From Epinephelus fuscoguttatus (Eukaryota; Chordata; Actinopteri; Perciformes; Serranidae), in NCBI RefSeq assembly GCF_011397635.1, contig NC_064757.1:31201339-31265338 (forward strand): DNA of 64,000 nt. The letters are read 5' to 3'. The notes under the pieces are model-generated. The model saw nothing but the letters and a program-made list of their open reading frames with translations. It made no database searches and was not told the origin of the DNA. The position numbers and the translations under genes were made by a program. Of this stretch, positions 12,026-23,070 are shown piece by piece (position 1 is the first letter of the stretch; every line of letters starts with the position of its first letter).

Positions 12026-12535
12026 AAAGTACACACTTTTCATAGAACACCATACTAACACTGTATGCAGACAGAAAATTCAAAAACCATATTGATCATA
12101 TTTGACTTTATCACCTCCTCCACTTTGACACTTCAAACTCACCAGATGTTCTGGTCAAAGAGTTTAAAGAAGTTTTAACAAATAAATCAGACAAAAGCAT
12201 TTCTTAATTCCTCAAAGAGGAAAAAAACAAATGGATAATTTAGAAGCAAATCCCTCATGTCTCTCTGACAGAACAGTGTAACTAAGGCCAGAAAACAAGC
12301 TTCACTTAGGTAACCTTCATTGTAGGTTGCAAAGTCAGTGTCAGATGTGGCTGCAGCAATTAATGAAATACTTTGTAATTAAGCATTGTGACATTTACAC
12401 ATGGATTTCTATCACTCAAAGGAAATTTATCTGCTACTAAACATGATAACCATTTCAGTTTTAGTTATCGTATTTACTTATTTACATGACTGTAGTCGTC
12501 TCTGAGCTGTAGCTCCCTTTGGGGCTGGCGTTGTT

Positions 12536-12691
12536 TGGGCAACTTGGGAGGATTCTTTGTGAGGAAATGCAAGTCAAGTTCTGAAAGAAGACTGACGGGT
12601 TGGACCATAAGAGGAAAAGCTTTGGAAGATTTGACATCGTCTCCAGTTCTCTGCTCACACAGTTGATCAGAAAAACGTTTTTCTCTTCACG
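12536..12691 (+). promoter_or_regulatory. Ly6-2 promoter region, TATA position altered
   Basis: The same cassette as in the other copies: ACTTGGGAGGATTCTTTGTG, AGGAAATGCAAG, TTCTGAAAGAAGACTG, then GGTTGGACCATAAGAGG where copies 3, 5, 6 and 7 read GGACTATAAAAG. The TATA position is CATAAGA (12606-12612). CCAGTTCTCTGCTCACAC and the short leader follow. Confidence 0.45.
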
Positions 12692-13407
12692 ATGCAGTTT
12701 TTTGGCGCTCTGATCCTCTTTATGACTCTGTCTGCAGGTAAGAACATAAAAATATCTGTTTAACTGACAGTGTGTTTTGTGCACATTTGTAAAACGATGG
12801 GCATTAGATATGTGATTTTAGATGTGAGTGCTGCTGGCTGTACCACAATTTGCCCCTCGTAGATAATAAAGCTGACCTTGACCTTGACCTATGTGGAATC
12901 TTAAACCATGTGTGACAGTATTCTGTTTTTCCGTACAGCATGTGGATTACGATGCTACACATGCACAGCAACCGACCCCTACTCCTGCACAGCCTTCACA
13001 ACTTGTCCCGCGACTTCTGACCGTTGTTTCTCTCTCAGAGAAGGTGGTACGTCTTTCTTTTACATAACACAAGTTTCCACAGCTTATGTTGAACACACCC
13101 AAGTCAATCATTTAACTGTTGATACAAAATGTTGCTGCAAGGAATGCCTGGTGGTTATTAAACATGTCATGACCTGTTTTGCAAACTGTTTTTCTCGCTG
13201 TATTTTGCAGGTTATTTCAGGGTTACCAGGGGCTGCCAAACCAGCTCAGCATGTGAGGGTGCCATGGTTTGCTGCACGCAGGACTTGTGTAACGGAGCCA
13301 TGTTATTTCTTCCCAGACCCAGTCTTGTTAGTGCCAGTGTCATATCCACTGGCCCCAGTGTCTTCTTCCTGCTGGTATCTTCAGCCATCATCACACTCTT
13401 CCCCTGA
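12692..13407 (+). CDS. Ly6-2: GPI-anchored Ly6/uPAR protein with an enlarged C-terminal linker
   Basis: Exons 12692-12737, 12939-13046 and 13211-13407 give 116 residues; both introns are GT-AG and phase 1 (201 and 164 bp). The signal peptide is MQFFGALILFMTLSA. The LU domain has the Ly6 motifs CGLRCYTC, DRC, RGC, CC and DLCN in order. It is closest to Ly6-1: finger 1 reads TATDPYSC and exon 2 is the same length. After LCN it carries about 14 extra residues (a MLFLPRPSLVSASV-like insert) before the hydrophobic GPI signal, which ends in Pro instead of Leu. Whether the anchor signal still works is uncertain. A polyadenylation signal lies at 13467-13472. The mature product should be an extracellular surface protein; no ligand is inferable. 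Confidence 0.82.
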
Positions 13408-13794
13408 GGCTCTGGGATTTTGTTATTTCAGTGCACCTCTTTTCCAGCTCCAAACTGCAGAAGAAGAATAAACAACTTCAATATTAAGCTGCTTTTACAT
13501 TAACATCTAAAGTCAGATTTTTTTGAGTGTGGCCCTGATTATCTGGTGCAAAAAATATCATCTGCTTAATTAGCAATTTTGTCTTACTTGGGCTTATGCT
13601 GAGCTCGTATGTTTTGACACTATTTTACTTCTCTTTTACTCTGTATCTCTGAAGATTCAAGATAAATAATAATTGTATTTCAAATCTCGTAAATGTTTTG
13701 GCTTGCATGACTATGTAATCTCAATTTTATTTTGGGAATAAAAATATTTCACGGTTTAGACTTTTTTCGCTTTCGTCTTTTTCAACCTGTCAAG

Positions 13795-14950
13795 TTCTGT
13801 TGATAACAAAATTGCTTCACACTGTAGAGGATGAAAAAGTTCGATTTTGACCTGATGATGGTGCCAGAAGAGAAGTCAGGGGATAACTTAAATCACAAAG
13901 ATTCATCGTCTAAGGGATCATGAAAATTTGTACCAAAGTTGTTTTAATCCATAGATGTCAGGATATTTCACTAGGTAAGTGAAAACATTGACCAGCAGGT
14001 GGCACTACAGTGAACAGTCAGAATGACAAATCATTGGGATTCATCCTCCAACCATAAGCATCTGCACCAAATGTCATGGCAATCCATCATATGGTTGGAG
14101 AAACATTTCACTCAAATTTAAAAGATCATTGCCTGATATCAGGCAGAATTTAAACTCATTTCACTCCGTCAGTTGAGTAGATGGAGAGGGTGGATTTAAA
14201 GGTCTGGACCCAGGCAAAAAAAGATCAATCTCATGTTGGCACTAGAGGTAAAGCCAAAGGATCATCACAGTCAGTCAGAAATATTGTCTGGGGAACATGA
14301 ATGTCTGTACAAAACTTTATGGCAATCCAGTGGTTGATGTGAAATTTCAGTGTTGTGCCGTACAAGGATTTCTAACAAAGGCCTACACTTTATCCATAAA
14401 CTTTTGGGCCTACATGTAACAATCAAAGCCTGAGACCACATGTTGGCGCCCAAAAGAACAAAGGAATCAGTCAACCCCCTTTCTCTGTGTGAATCAGCTG
14501 ATTCAACCCCCAACACAGCACCCCAGCTGACCAGCAGAGGTCCCTTGAAATACACATCTCCCATTGGGTGAAATCCGCCATGGCCAACCCCGCACCAATG
14601 ACGTCACGCTGGGGTATATCATCAGAAAGCGTACCTGAGGGAAACGCTTCTGGCTGTGATCCTCATAGCCAATAGGAGTACGGGTTTTCCCGGTGGTGCC
14701 CCGCTGTAAGCTAATTTGATTATTATGCTTATGTAATAATTAATTAATTATTAATTAATTGATCAAATATTTTAATAATCCATAATTAATATTAATAATT
14801 ATGAATTATTGCCAATGATCATATTTAGCTCCTCCTCTTCCCAACATCAGTCTGGACCAAAGTGGTGGATCTGCAGTTCAACATATAGCAGGTAGGTTCT
14901 ATCACTTGTTGGACAAGGCTCTGTGAAGGTGTTACTCGTTTAAGGTTCCC
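13795..14950 (+). repeat. Interspersed fish repeat split by an LTR
   Basis: The blocks 13845-14346 and 14851-14950 form one worn repeat ('gacctgatgatggtgcc', 'atgtcatggcaatccat', 'ctggaccaaagtggtgga'). Parts of it are internally repeated, since the 'catggcaatcca' motif recurs at 14070-14100 and 14320-14340. The continuity across the LTR insertion is clear because the tetramer TCAG is duplicated at both edges. Class unknown. Confidence 0.5.
14351..14846. mobile_element. Solo LTR (fossil retroelement)
   Basis: A 496-bp block starts TGTTG and ends CAACA, the TG...CA signature of an LTR, and is flanked by a perfect 4-bp duplication TCAG (14347-14350, 14847-14850). No internal region or second LTR is present, so it is a solo LTR left by recombination. 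A 4-bp duplication fits gypsy-like or ERV-like elements; the family is not determined. The clean duplication points to moderate age. Confidence 0.65.
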
Positions 14951-15329
14951 AGTGAACATTTTTCCAGTGAAAAGACACCAGTGAAAAGATGTTCAGAAAT
15001 GGTACAAAGGTTTCTTCATTGGCTAGTTAAAGACATTGGATTGAATGTTCACATTTAGACCATATTTCAACAGGATTTGCAATAGTGACATTTTTCATCC
15101 TCTACAGTGTGCAAACAATAGTCTATCATCATTTTGGAGCTTAATTAAGAAATCACATCCAAATTTCTCAGCTGAAAGTCAATACTGCAAATCCTGGTGA
15201 AATATGGTCTAAATATAACTGTTTGATCAATGTCTTTAAATGGTTAAAAAACCTTTCACTTTTGAATCAGCTCTGAACGTCTTTTAAACCTCAAAATGCT
15301 CACTGTAATATAACACTATAAATGTGTTT

Positions 15330-15535
15330 CTGGCTTGAGGATGACAACTACAACAGCTTACAAGCTGTCACCAAAAATGCATTTTTTCATCTTAGAAATG
15401 TGTACAACCTCTTCTATCAAAAAAAGACACCGAAAAACTTGTTCATCCTTTTATCTACAGCAGACTTGACTACTGTAACGCCTTGTTCTCAGGCCTCTTG
15501 AAGAAATCTTTAAACAAACTGCAGTTTGATACTAT
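15330..15535 (+). mobile_element. L2-like LINE fragment
   Basis: The + strand encodes a worn reverse-transcriptase stretch: 'AFFHLRNVYNL', then 'LDYCNALFSGL'-like codons around 15460-15500. It matches in kind the better preserved copy on the minus strand at 29826-30254. It is short, out of frame in places, and old. Confidence 0.5.
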
Positions 15536-16247
15536 GGTAGAAACCTGTAAATAAAACAAGTATTAAGAAGGCACATAATTTCACTGAGGAAAGGGTGAAT
15601 GTGCAGCAAGGGTTAGATATATATCTTTGAGTAGGGATGCACGATAACTTTTCTTTTAAACCGACACTGATAACCGATAACTTTCAGCTCCTAAAGGCCA
15701 ATACCGATAACCGATAACACACACATATACAGTGTATGTGTATATCTATGTCTATATCTATATATATATATATATATAGATATACACGCCTAAGATCATG
15801 ACATCAATACTATGAACAAAACCAAAACAGTATTGACCCTTTAAATGAAGAGATATTTATTTTTTTCCAATGAAAAACTATTGGCAAGCATCTCAAACAT
15901 TTTTGAAAAGATATCAAACAAAAAAACTATTTGATACCTCAAATGAACATCAATTTAAATAAGGTGCATTACTTACTGATATAAAAATAAAGGCCCCTTG
16001 AACTGATGCAAATACATGCATCGGGATTACAAACTGAAAAAGTGCATTCCAGAAGTTCAAAAAAATAAATATATATAGAAAATGATTGCACTGAACAAGT
16101 TAGACTTGTTTATGTAAACAAACTGAAAAAGTGCATTCCATAGTAACAAGAAAATAAGTTTAAAGAATTTTGGCTTATGGTTCCATTCAAATGAATACCT
16201 TTTCACTAAGTTAAATGAGATTCAGTTGTTCTTTTATGTCATATTAG

Positions 16248-16251
16248 AAGC

Positions 16252-16304
<53 letters not shown>

Positions 16305-16320
16305 TCTGTGTGTGTGTGTG
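16248..16320. repeat. (GA)n/(TG)n microsatellite
   Basis: A run of GA dinucleotides followed by TG. A second (GA)n run (17078-17124) lies on the other side of the nested element, so that element probably inserted into one longer GA/TG tract. Confidence 0.85.
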
Positions 16321-16323
16321 AGA

Positions 16324-16548
16324 TAGTGTTGTCACGGTACCAAAATTGGGACCCATGGTATGATACCAGTGAAAATATCATGGTTCTGAGTAGTATCACG
16401 ATACCACAGCAAAAATAAGGCAGATGTGCCTTTTGTCATTTATAAAAAGATAAATCACTTTTCTATAATACATCACTGATATTTCAGTGGAATAAATTAC
16501 TTATTGACTTATTCATACTTCAAAAACAGCACCAATAAGTGATTAACA

Positions 16549-16579
<31 letters not shown>

Positions 16580-17071
16580 AATAAAAATTAACCAGCCACC
16601 CTCCTCCCCTGACAAGTCCCTCCATAAGTAAAGAACAGTCCCTAAAGTGCGGTGAGGTTTGTGGACCATTACCTGCCCCAAAGAGAAATATGAACGGTTC
16701 GTTTCTCCTCTGACACGTCACATACCTGTGTGCCGCCACGGCTCGGCTGTTCAGGTACTTTTGGGCAGTCATGACGCCAACAAGAGGACATTATTGGACC
16801 TGGAGCCGGACTTATCCGTCACCGGTAAGCCGTTATCTTGCGCCGCGGGGCACTATGGCCGCCGTATTTGACAGGAATACATATTCCTGTCTGTGTCTGT
16901 GACCCCTGTTCAACCCACAACTGGCAGGATTCGCCGTTATCAAACATCGCGTGCCATTATTGGACGGCGCATGGACACTCAATCTCTTGCGACTGGACTT
17001 TCAACTTATCCCACAGTAGTGGTAGTGCCACGGTCTACCGTTGGTACCAGTAGCTATACCATGCAACACTA
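16324..17071. mobile_element. Nested hAT-like element related to 21671-24358
   Basis: The ends are TAGTGTTGTCACGGTACC on the left and CATGCAACACTA on the right. The inner part (about 16640-17000) is homologous, in inverse orientation, to 22015-22300 of the hAT element at 21671-24358: both contain sequence translating to HIPVC-type and CVCDP-type strings. No full transposase is present. The target duplication is masked by the GA/TG microsatellite it entered. Confidence 0.6.
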
Positions 17072-17072
17072 G

Positions 17073-17126
<54 letters not shown>

Positions 17127-17951
17127 TGTGTGAAATTATGACCGAGTTAATGAGTTGTTTTCCGACATTCTTGAATTCTGAATTCTTGAATTTTCCCAGT
17201 CAGAAAGAATTTTTCTGATTATGCCGACATCACTTTAACGCAGCATTCACAGCAGGCCATTCAGGTCTCATAGTGGGAGCAGGGCACTGCCGTGCTGACA
17301 AAATTATATGTTATCGGGGCTATTCGTCATGATAACTGACTTATCTGTTATCGGCCCGATAGTTATCGTGCATCCCTATCTTTGAGCATTAGCCTACTGT
17401 AATTTCTGTACAGTATTAAGGACAAAACACATTTGTTTGCACATCACCCCGAAACAGGCCCGAAAACAGTCAGGCAGCATGTTAATGTTTACCTCTCGTC
17501 TATGGACGAACCACAGCATGCTACATGCTGGCATGCTAACAACATGCTAGCTTGTCACAACGGCAGCCTAGCCCGCATCATAAGAGGCATAACATAAAAC
17601 TAATGTAGCGTTCACACCGGGTGCGAGTGAAGCGAATTAAGCTGCGTTTCCACCAAACGCGAATTCGCAAATTCGCGCATCAAGATTACATACAAAGTCA
17701 ATGCAAAGATGCGATTAGACACAAATTGGACGCGTCTAGCGCGACGCAATGGACGCGATAGAGGCGTCTAGCATGGAGCGATAAACGTGAAATTCGCGTC
17801 CAACGCCTCATTGCTCGAGTTGAAAATATTGAACTTTTGAGGCGAATTCGCGTGACGCTGTGCCGCGAAAGCCAATCAGCGTTGAGATTCTCCCGATGTC
17901 ACTGGCGCGTGTCAACAATGTCCAGTTGTTGACACAACAATAAACTGCTAC

Positions 17952-18260
17952 TCACTGGAGACAGATGGACAGACGCTCCACAGCTGAAATGGAGTGCCTG
18001 TAGTTGGTGTCCTGCTGGGAGATCCTGGTGCCAACCATCGCCAACAGGTCCTCAAACAGGGCCCCAGTCAGCCTGAAGTACCGCTGAAAGCGGCTATCAT
18101 CCAGACGGAGTTCCTGGAGGAGGTGGTGAAACTCGCCGAGCTGGATGCGCTTCTGCAGGATAGGGTCAACCCAAAAACAATGGCGTTTGGCCCTCCGACG
18201 CATCTGGGACTTCCAGAGCAGGTACAAAGCAGCGATGATGGTTATCTCAGCCATGGTCAT
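17952..18260 (-). pseudogene. HARBI1-like transposase N-terminal fragment
   Basis: This 102-residue frame begins MTMAEITIIAALYLLW and continues through 'WVDPILQKRIQLGEFHHLL', 'ELRLDDSRFQRYFRL', 'ALFEDLLAMVGTRI' and 'DTNYRHSISAVERLSICL'. That is the conserved N-terminal region of PIF/Harbinger transposases. The catalytic DDE domain is absent: the element is deleted beyond it. Its start codon lies within a few bases of the plus-strand MADF start. Confidence 0.7.
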
Positions 18261-18579
18261 CAGTGGCTACCCGGAGCTATATGATACTGTGTGTCTACTC
18301 TACAGAGACCGCAACAAAAAGGAGCAGGCTTGGGTGAAAGTCGCCGAGGAGACTGGTCTACTTGGTAAGTTCTGTAAATATGTGTCTTTAATTAGTTTGC
18401 AGAATGGTTGTACTATGAACGTTAGCACTAGCTTAGCTCCAGTTAGCACAGCCGGCTTCCCCACTACTCGCGCAAGTGACGCGATAAAGCGAATTAACAA
18501 AATGGTCCAGCGTCCAAACTTGCACGTTACGTGCGACGTGTTACGAGCAAGTAATTCGCTTCACTCGCGCCCGGTGTGA
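18253..18579 (+). pseudogene. Harbinger-associated MADF-domain protein, N-terminal fragment
   Basis: From ATG 18253 the frame reads MVISGYPELYDTVCLLYRD, then NKKEQAWVKVAEETG and GLLGKF, followed by a GT-like exon end (about 18365). This is the first half of an MADF (Myb/SANT-like) DNA-binding domain of the kind encoded as the second gene of fish Harbinger transposons. The rest of the gene is missing. Confidence 0.6.
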
Positions 18580-19430
18580 ACGCTACATTAGTCAGAGCTG
18601 GAAATGTCGAAGTAATTGCGCATGCGCATTACAGCAGTAAGCACAGGCAGTGTTTTTTTCCATGAATGATGAATGTACAGATCTGAAATTGAAAATGTCC
18701 TGAAAGCTTCTTGCTGGCAGCACACACACTACGTAATTCCATATTTATGACATTTTATATAAAACAATAAATACGTTCAAATTCACCCACCAGTGCAATA
18801 TGACTTTGGAGAAATGACTCACCACAGACTGTAACCTCACACACTAATTAGTATCATCTCTCTTTTGATCTACAACTGAACTAATGATCAAAATAATCTG
18901 CTGCTTACAGTTTGGCACCTGTTTACACCTTTTTACAAAGTCGCAGCCTCAGCTGAGAGTTGTGGGACTACACGCCCATAAACGTCCCGAACACAGAAAA
19001 AAGGAAAATACAGGCAGAGGGCAGAATCTCTGCAGAAAAATACACCGCCACATAACTGATAAGGTCAGGCCCGCCATCAGAGGGGATCAAAAGGTACAAA
19101 TGACCCCAGCCCAAGGCCAAGGAGGGGGCCACTTCATAGTTTATCTTAAAGTAATTTGATATTGTTTTCAGACTTTTGGTGGCTGGACAGGATGACTTAT
19201 TTCAAGAATTCTTATAAGGTAAAAAATAACTCACTGTGATTGCCAAATTAGCTTGTTTCAAGCAAAAGAAAACTTATATCTAAAATGTTTTCACTTAAAT
19301 TTGATGGGGCATTTTTTTTCAGTGTGTGAATTAAAAGTGTCTCCACAGCTGTTGCAACTGACCATGATTGACCTTCTTTTCAGGCAAACTATATTCTTAT
19401 TTCCATAGATCTCTCTGTTCATGTAAAACA

Positions 19431-19486
19431 CTGCTAAGCTTTTCTTAGCGACAGCTGCTGCTAAGCTTTTCTTAGCGACAGCTGCA
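19431..19486. repeat. 27-bp tandem duplication carrying a small hairpin
   Basis: The sequence CTGCTAAGCTTTTCTTAGCG is present twice with a 27-base period. Each unit contains the inverted repeat CTAAG-CTTTT-CTTAG. From 18591 to 20000 I see no other feature. Confidence 0.7.
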
Positions 19487-20002
19487 TCCGTGGTTGGTGG
19501 ATGGTTCAGTTTCCACTGAATTGGAGATGTTCAAAGTTTTGTTTCCTCTTAACACTTTGATGGCATTGTGTCAATTTAGGCTTGCCAGCAGAGCTTCACT
19601 GGACCTTGGAGACAACAGTCAAGAAAACAGTCATGCTACATGACACATCTTTCAACCTTTGAGTCCACTTATCAAATAATATTTAAACAAACAGTGAAAG
19701 CAGAAACATGGTTTTAGGCGTTGCCCTATTCCTAAAACATCTTATAACATATTTTGCATGTTGTGAAAGGAAAAAAGAAAGAAAACATTTCCACATGGTG
19801 AAACAGTTAGAGATTGTTCTTTTGTTTTGTTACAATAACAAATTTTATCACCATATAGTAATTTCCTCTGATTCGATAAGACGGACTGAGAGACAGAGAC
19901 AGAGAGAGATTTGCCACTGCACTGCTCAGACAGACACCACCAGTGTCAACTCTGCTCCTCAGAAGGACATATTTTTCCTAACCCATTGTTGTAGGGTTTA
20001 AA

Positions 20003-20440
20003 ATGGCGTTGAATGCTACATATCTCAGAGGACCTCCCGTTGGCACACAACACGAACTGCCTGATCAGGAGCAACGATTACATTTCCTGAGAGCTCTCAG
20101 GAATATCTGCCTGCAACAAGCTTTGCTGCTGTCCTTCTATCACTGTAGACATTGTCCTGACTTATGGCATCCTGGTGTGGTATGGCCCTGAAGAGAGTGA
20201 TAAAAGCTGCACACAAAATACAAACACACACACACACACACACAGCTACCTGCCCTGGAAGACTTTTTTGTTTCCACTGTCTCCGGAAAACAAAAAACAT
20301 CCTGGAGGACTCATCTTACCCTGCCCACCATCTATTTGACCTTCCACCCTCAGGCAGACGTTATCGGACAATTAAAACACACACCAGCCAACTGATGAAC
20401 TGTTTTACCCCAAAACCCTTACGACACTGAACGCTGTACT
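20003..20440 (+). mobile_element. Rex1/CR1-like LINE 3' fragment
   Basis: The + strand encodes a broken C-terminal portion of a LINE polyprotein: 'DQEQRLHFLRALRNICLQQA', then, in another frame, 'MALKRVIKAAHKIQ', then 'AHHLFDLPPSGRRYRTIKTH' and 'QLMNCFTPK'. A (CA)n run (20222-20245) has expanded within it. The order of the motifs matches fish Rex1/CR1-type LINEs. 20441-20950 shows nothing further. Confidence 0.6.
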
Positions 20441-22889
20441 GAAATCACACGGCCAGTAATACTTAATATTTCTGCTTACATCGTGTGCAATAACTTTATT
20501 CATTTATTCATTCTATGTGCAAACTTTTTTATGTGTACGGCAAATGTCAGCACTGCTTGTGTGTGCGTATGTGTGCGTGTGTGTCAGCTTCCACTTCAGC
20601 ATTTCAAAAGCACTATCACCAGATGTCCACAAGATGACATCAAATTGAAGAATTTTCACATCCTGTTCAAAGTGCTTTCCTTCCTGGTGGGGTTTTGTTT
20701 CAGTCTATTTTGTTTGTTTTTTTCTGTTTTTGTAAGAGTTATTGTCATTGTTGTCGCTGGTTTGGCTTTACTTTGAAACTAAGAGGGGGTCTATGTGGGT
20801 ATGGGGTGGATCTGGGGGAGCTGGGTGGGTGTAAGGGGAATGTGGACTTTGGGTAAGTCATACTGTTTGTGGGTTGTGTTTTTGATTGTCCATGCTGTAT
20901 GCTGGTGTTGTGTTTTTATGTGGAAACCTGGAAGAAGTCTTAAAAACTTGTTTTTCTCCTCATCCTATTTAACTGTCAGCAGGTGAGAACAACTCGTGAT
21001 TCATGTGTTTTGGCTTCACACTGTAATATCAGCAAAGAAAAGTTGTTACTATGTGAAAGTTAATGTTGAATCGAGAAAAGGTCGTGGTGTCTGATAGTCA
21101 GAAAATTAATTTATTCATTCTTCTTTGAATGACTGCAATTAAAGGTCCCATATTATGATCATTTTCAGGTTCACACTTATATGTCTGGTATTTAATAGAA
21201 CACTTTTTATGCTTTAATGTTCAAAAACCACATTATTTTTCTACAATATTTTACTGTATTGACTGCTTGAATATACCTGTCTTCAGCCTCTAAATCATTT
21301 TAGTGCCTGTCTCTTTAAGCCAGTCTGCTCTGATTGGTCAGTGTTTCCAGAGCCCTATTTCAGAAAGCAGGCCCAACAGACTCTGAGCGTAATCCCGATG
21401 TCCGAGTTGATTGGGCCTGAGCTGGGAAAGTTTTCAGTTTCAGAACAGTTGATCGGAATTAGCTCAATCAACTCAGAGTACATTCAGCCAGAGGGACACA
21501 CGTTCACGGTGAGCACCAAAAGCCATCATCAATAGAGTGCAGATAATGTGATTTTCAGTGGCAGAAAGCGGAGTTAAAAGCAGAGCCACTCGTTTCACCC
21601 CAACTGAATCGGAGATGTTAATGATTCCTATTCCTAATAAATCCTATCTGATGCTCTACACTATAATGAGTAGGGTTGGGAACAGTTAACCAATATGACC
21701 GGATATCGGGTTTGACAAGCGAGAGGTACGACTGCGTCGGTAGCAGCCTCCTCAATCGATATGAATCAGCCATGAATCCTTAGATGAATCGATTGTAGAG
21801 TCATGGATTGGGTATCACGAGACTAGCAATCAGTTGACTAGCTTTAACAGTTTGCATCTCGAAAACAACGCGAGAGCCGGCGGCATGCTCCGTAGCAGGC
21901 ATTACTGACAACGATAATGGATGTAAACATCAGCACTAGCTTGACCGGTGGAGCTGAGGAACAGAAGCTAATGCTGGTTGGATAAACCAGGGAGCAGCCA
22001 AGCCGCAGCAGAAACTAAAGGCGAATCCTGCCGGTTGTGGGTTGAATGGGGGGGTCACAGACACAGACAGAAATAAGTATTCCTGTCAAATACGGCGGCC
22101 ATAGTGCTCTGGGGGCGCAAGATAGCGGCTTACCGGGGACCGAGAAGCCCGACTCCAGGTCCAAGAAGTCTTCGTCGGTGTCGTGACTGCCCAAAAATAC
22201 CTGAACAGCCGAGCCGTAGCAGCACACAGGTATGTGACGTGTCAGAAGAGAAACGAGCCGTTCACATTTCCACAAACCTCACCGCACTTTAGGGACTGTT
22301 CTTTACTTGTCAGGGGATGAGGATGGCTGGTTGATTTTTATTTTATTTATTCATTTTATTTTGATCCCCCCTATGTTAATCACTTATTGGTGCTGTTTTT
22401 GAAGTATGAATAAGTCAATAAGTAATTTATTCCATTGAAATATTATTGATGTATTATAGAAAAGTGATTTATCTTTTTATAAATGACAAACAGAGTGTAG
22501 CAAACACAGAGAAATAGTCTGACATGCTGTCAGTGATAAGCTGCTAGTCATCACAGTCCATGATATCAACTAATAACAGGAGATGTCAGATTCTGCCCCT
22601 ACATTGCATGTTATTATTTTATTCTGCTTTGTATTTATATTGTACAGCGTTATAATAAACTTTATTCCAGACTCAAGTCCATATAAGATACATACAAAAA
22701 CACAGACAATGTGTGATTTTGTTGTTGTTTGTCTTTTTATTTTATTTTTGCCAGTGCCATACAGCAACAATGCTTGGGGATGTGATCTTTTACAAATTTG
22801 AAAATACTGTAAGAATGTCACTTTTATAGAATTGGCTTCTTTATTTTATAATACATGATTAATGTCTACATCAACAAATGTTAACCATA

Positions 22890-23060
22890 GAATCGTTTTA
22901 AATCGTATCGAATCGTAACGTCCCTACACTGTATCGAATCGTATCGAATTGTATTGTTCCTACACTGTATCAAATTGTATCGAATCGTATCGTTCCTACA
23001 CTGTATCGAATCGTATCAAATCGTATCGTTCCTACACTGTATCGAATCATATCGAATAGT
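22890..23060. repeat. Tandem repeat of ATCGAATCGT units in the hAT element
   Basis: About four copies of a unit of roughly 36 bp (CCTACACTGTATCGAATCGT plus one or two extra ATCGAATCGT-like decamers) form an imperfect array in the subterminal region of the hAT element. Related 'atcgtatc' sequence continues after the inner insertion (24280-24330). Confidence 0.75.
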
Positions 23061-23070
23061 TTTGTATTAA

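Larger units (their letters stand above)
15632..17378. mobile_element. hAT-type element (TAGGGATGCACGATAAC ends) with a nested insertion
   Basis: The terminal inverted repeats are TAGGGATGCACGATAAC on the left and GTTATCGTGCATCCCTA-type on the right, flanked by a perfect 8-bp duplication TCTTTGAG (15624-15631, 17379-17386). The subterminal zones carry several 'ccgataac' repeats. A second hAT-like element (16324-17071) has inserted inside. Removing that leaves about 1 kb with no transposase, so it is non-autonomous. Confidence 0.8.
17601..18590. mobile_element. PIF/Harbinger element, internally deleted, with two divergent ORF starts
   Basis: Inverted ends TAATGTAGCGTTCACACCGG and CCGGTGTGAACGCTACATTA bracket 990 bp, with a second, inner pair of repeats around 'gcgaattaa'. 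The minus strand (17952-18260) encodes the N-terminal part of a HARBI1-like transposase. The plus strand (from 18253) encodes the start of a MADF-domain protein. Both partners are typical of fish Harbinger elements. Both are cut short, so the copy cannot move by itself. Confidence 0.75.

Noticed and set aside
12908-13471. 187-residue ORF as a single-exon gene
   Set aside because: It starts inside intron 1 of Ly6-2 and runs through intron 2 in one frame. The splice sites and the alignment with the other copies support the three-exon model.
22890-23060. CRISPR-like array
   Set aside because: Eukaryotic DNA, no spacers, imperfect tandem units inside a hAT element.
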